A stretch of DNA of 5,599 nt, from assembly GCA_041497995.1 (NCBI GenBank), contig JBGQHM010000432.1, forward strand, positions 1-5,599, read 5' to 3'. Shown here piece by piece: positions 5,599 to 5,599 of this stretch (positions within the stretch are counted from its first letter, which is position 1; each line of letters starts with the position of its first letter). The notes beneath the pieces are model-generated. The model was not told the DNA's origin, did not search any database, and saw nothing but the letters and a program-made list of their open reading frames with translations. Source of the stretch: DATKMS01 sp041497995. GTDB lineage: Bacteria > Desulfobacterota > Binatia > HRBIN30. Made by a program: the position numbers and the translations under genes.

Positions 5599-5599
5599 C

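Noticed and set aside
5587..5599. GGGTTTGAAACCC palindrome at the right edge
   Set aside because: Perfect 6-bp arms around one base, but cut by the window end and lying in probable coding sequence of an upstream gene; no further support for a site.

Overview
The window is GC-rich DNA from a Gram-negative-type bacterium. The lineage cannot be proven from 5.6 kb. The protein style suggests a deltaproteobacterial, myxobacterial or Binatota-like environmental genome: exported repeat proteins with 'CGDGVV..PETCDDG' Cys-rich modules, Thr/Pro/Ser stalks and a C-terminal dockerin-like calcium-binding pair, plus GGGGACAGTCCCC palindromes. This is inference.

Left part (1-3041, all minus strand): two tandem paralogous genes for large secreted proteins. 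The complete gene (ATG at 2967, stop at 622) encodes signal peptide, four-Cys N-terminal module, glycine-rich right-handed beta-helix-like repeats, Cys-rich module, Thr/Pro/Ser stalk and dockerin-like pair. A second gene starts at 558 and runs off the left edge. Its first 186 residues align with the first gene almost end to end. The homology continues upstream of both ATGs through a promoter-like block (TTGACA, 17 bp, TAMCGT, then 38 nt to the ATG). In the second gene the -35 hexamer overlaps the stop codon of the first. This looks like a tandem duplication that carried its own promoter.

Middle part (3042-4848, plus strand, divergent from the above): a short control region, then a MAPEG-family four-helix membrane protein and, 46 nt later, an MFS exporter of the MFS_3/EntS-like family. 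They are probably one transcript and suggest detoxification or export of a lipophilic or conjugated compound. The substrate is unknown.

Right part (4849-5599): a convergent intergenic region holding an inverted pair of GGGGACWGTCCCC palindromes (REP/REPIN-like), a small hairpin and a terminator-like hairpin with a T-run. It is followed on the minus strand by a 171-residue protein with two [4Fe-4S] cluster motifs. That gene has a good ribosome-binding site and is probably the downstream member of an operon entering from the right edge. I see no tRNA, rRNA, CRISPR array or intact insertion sequence.
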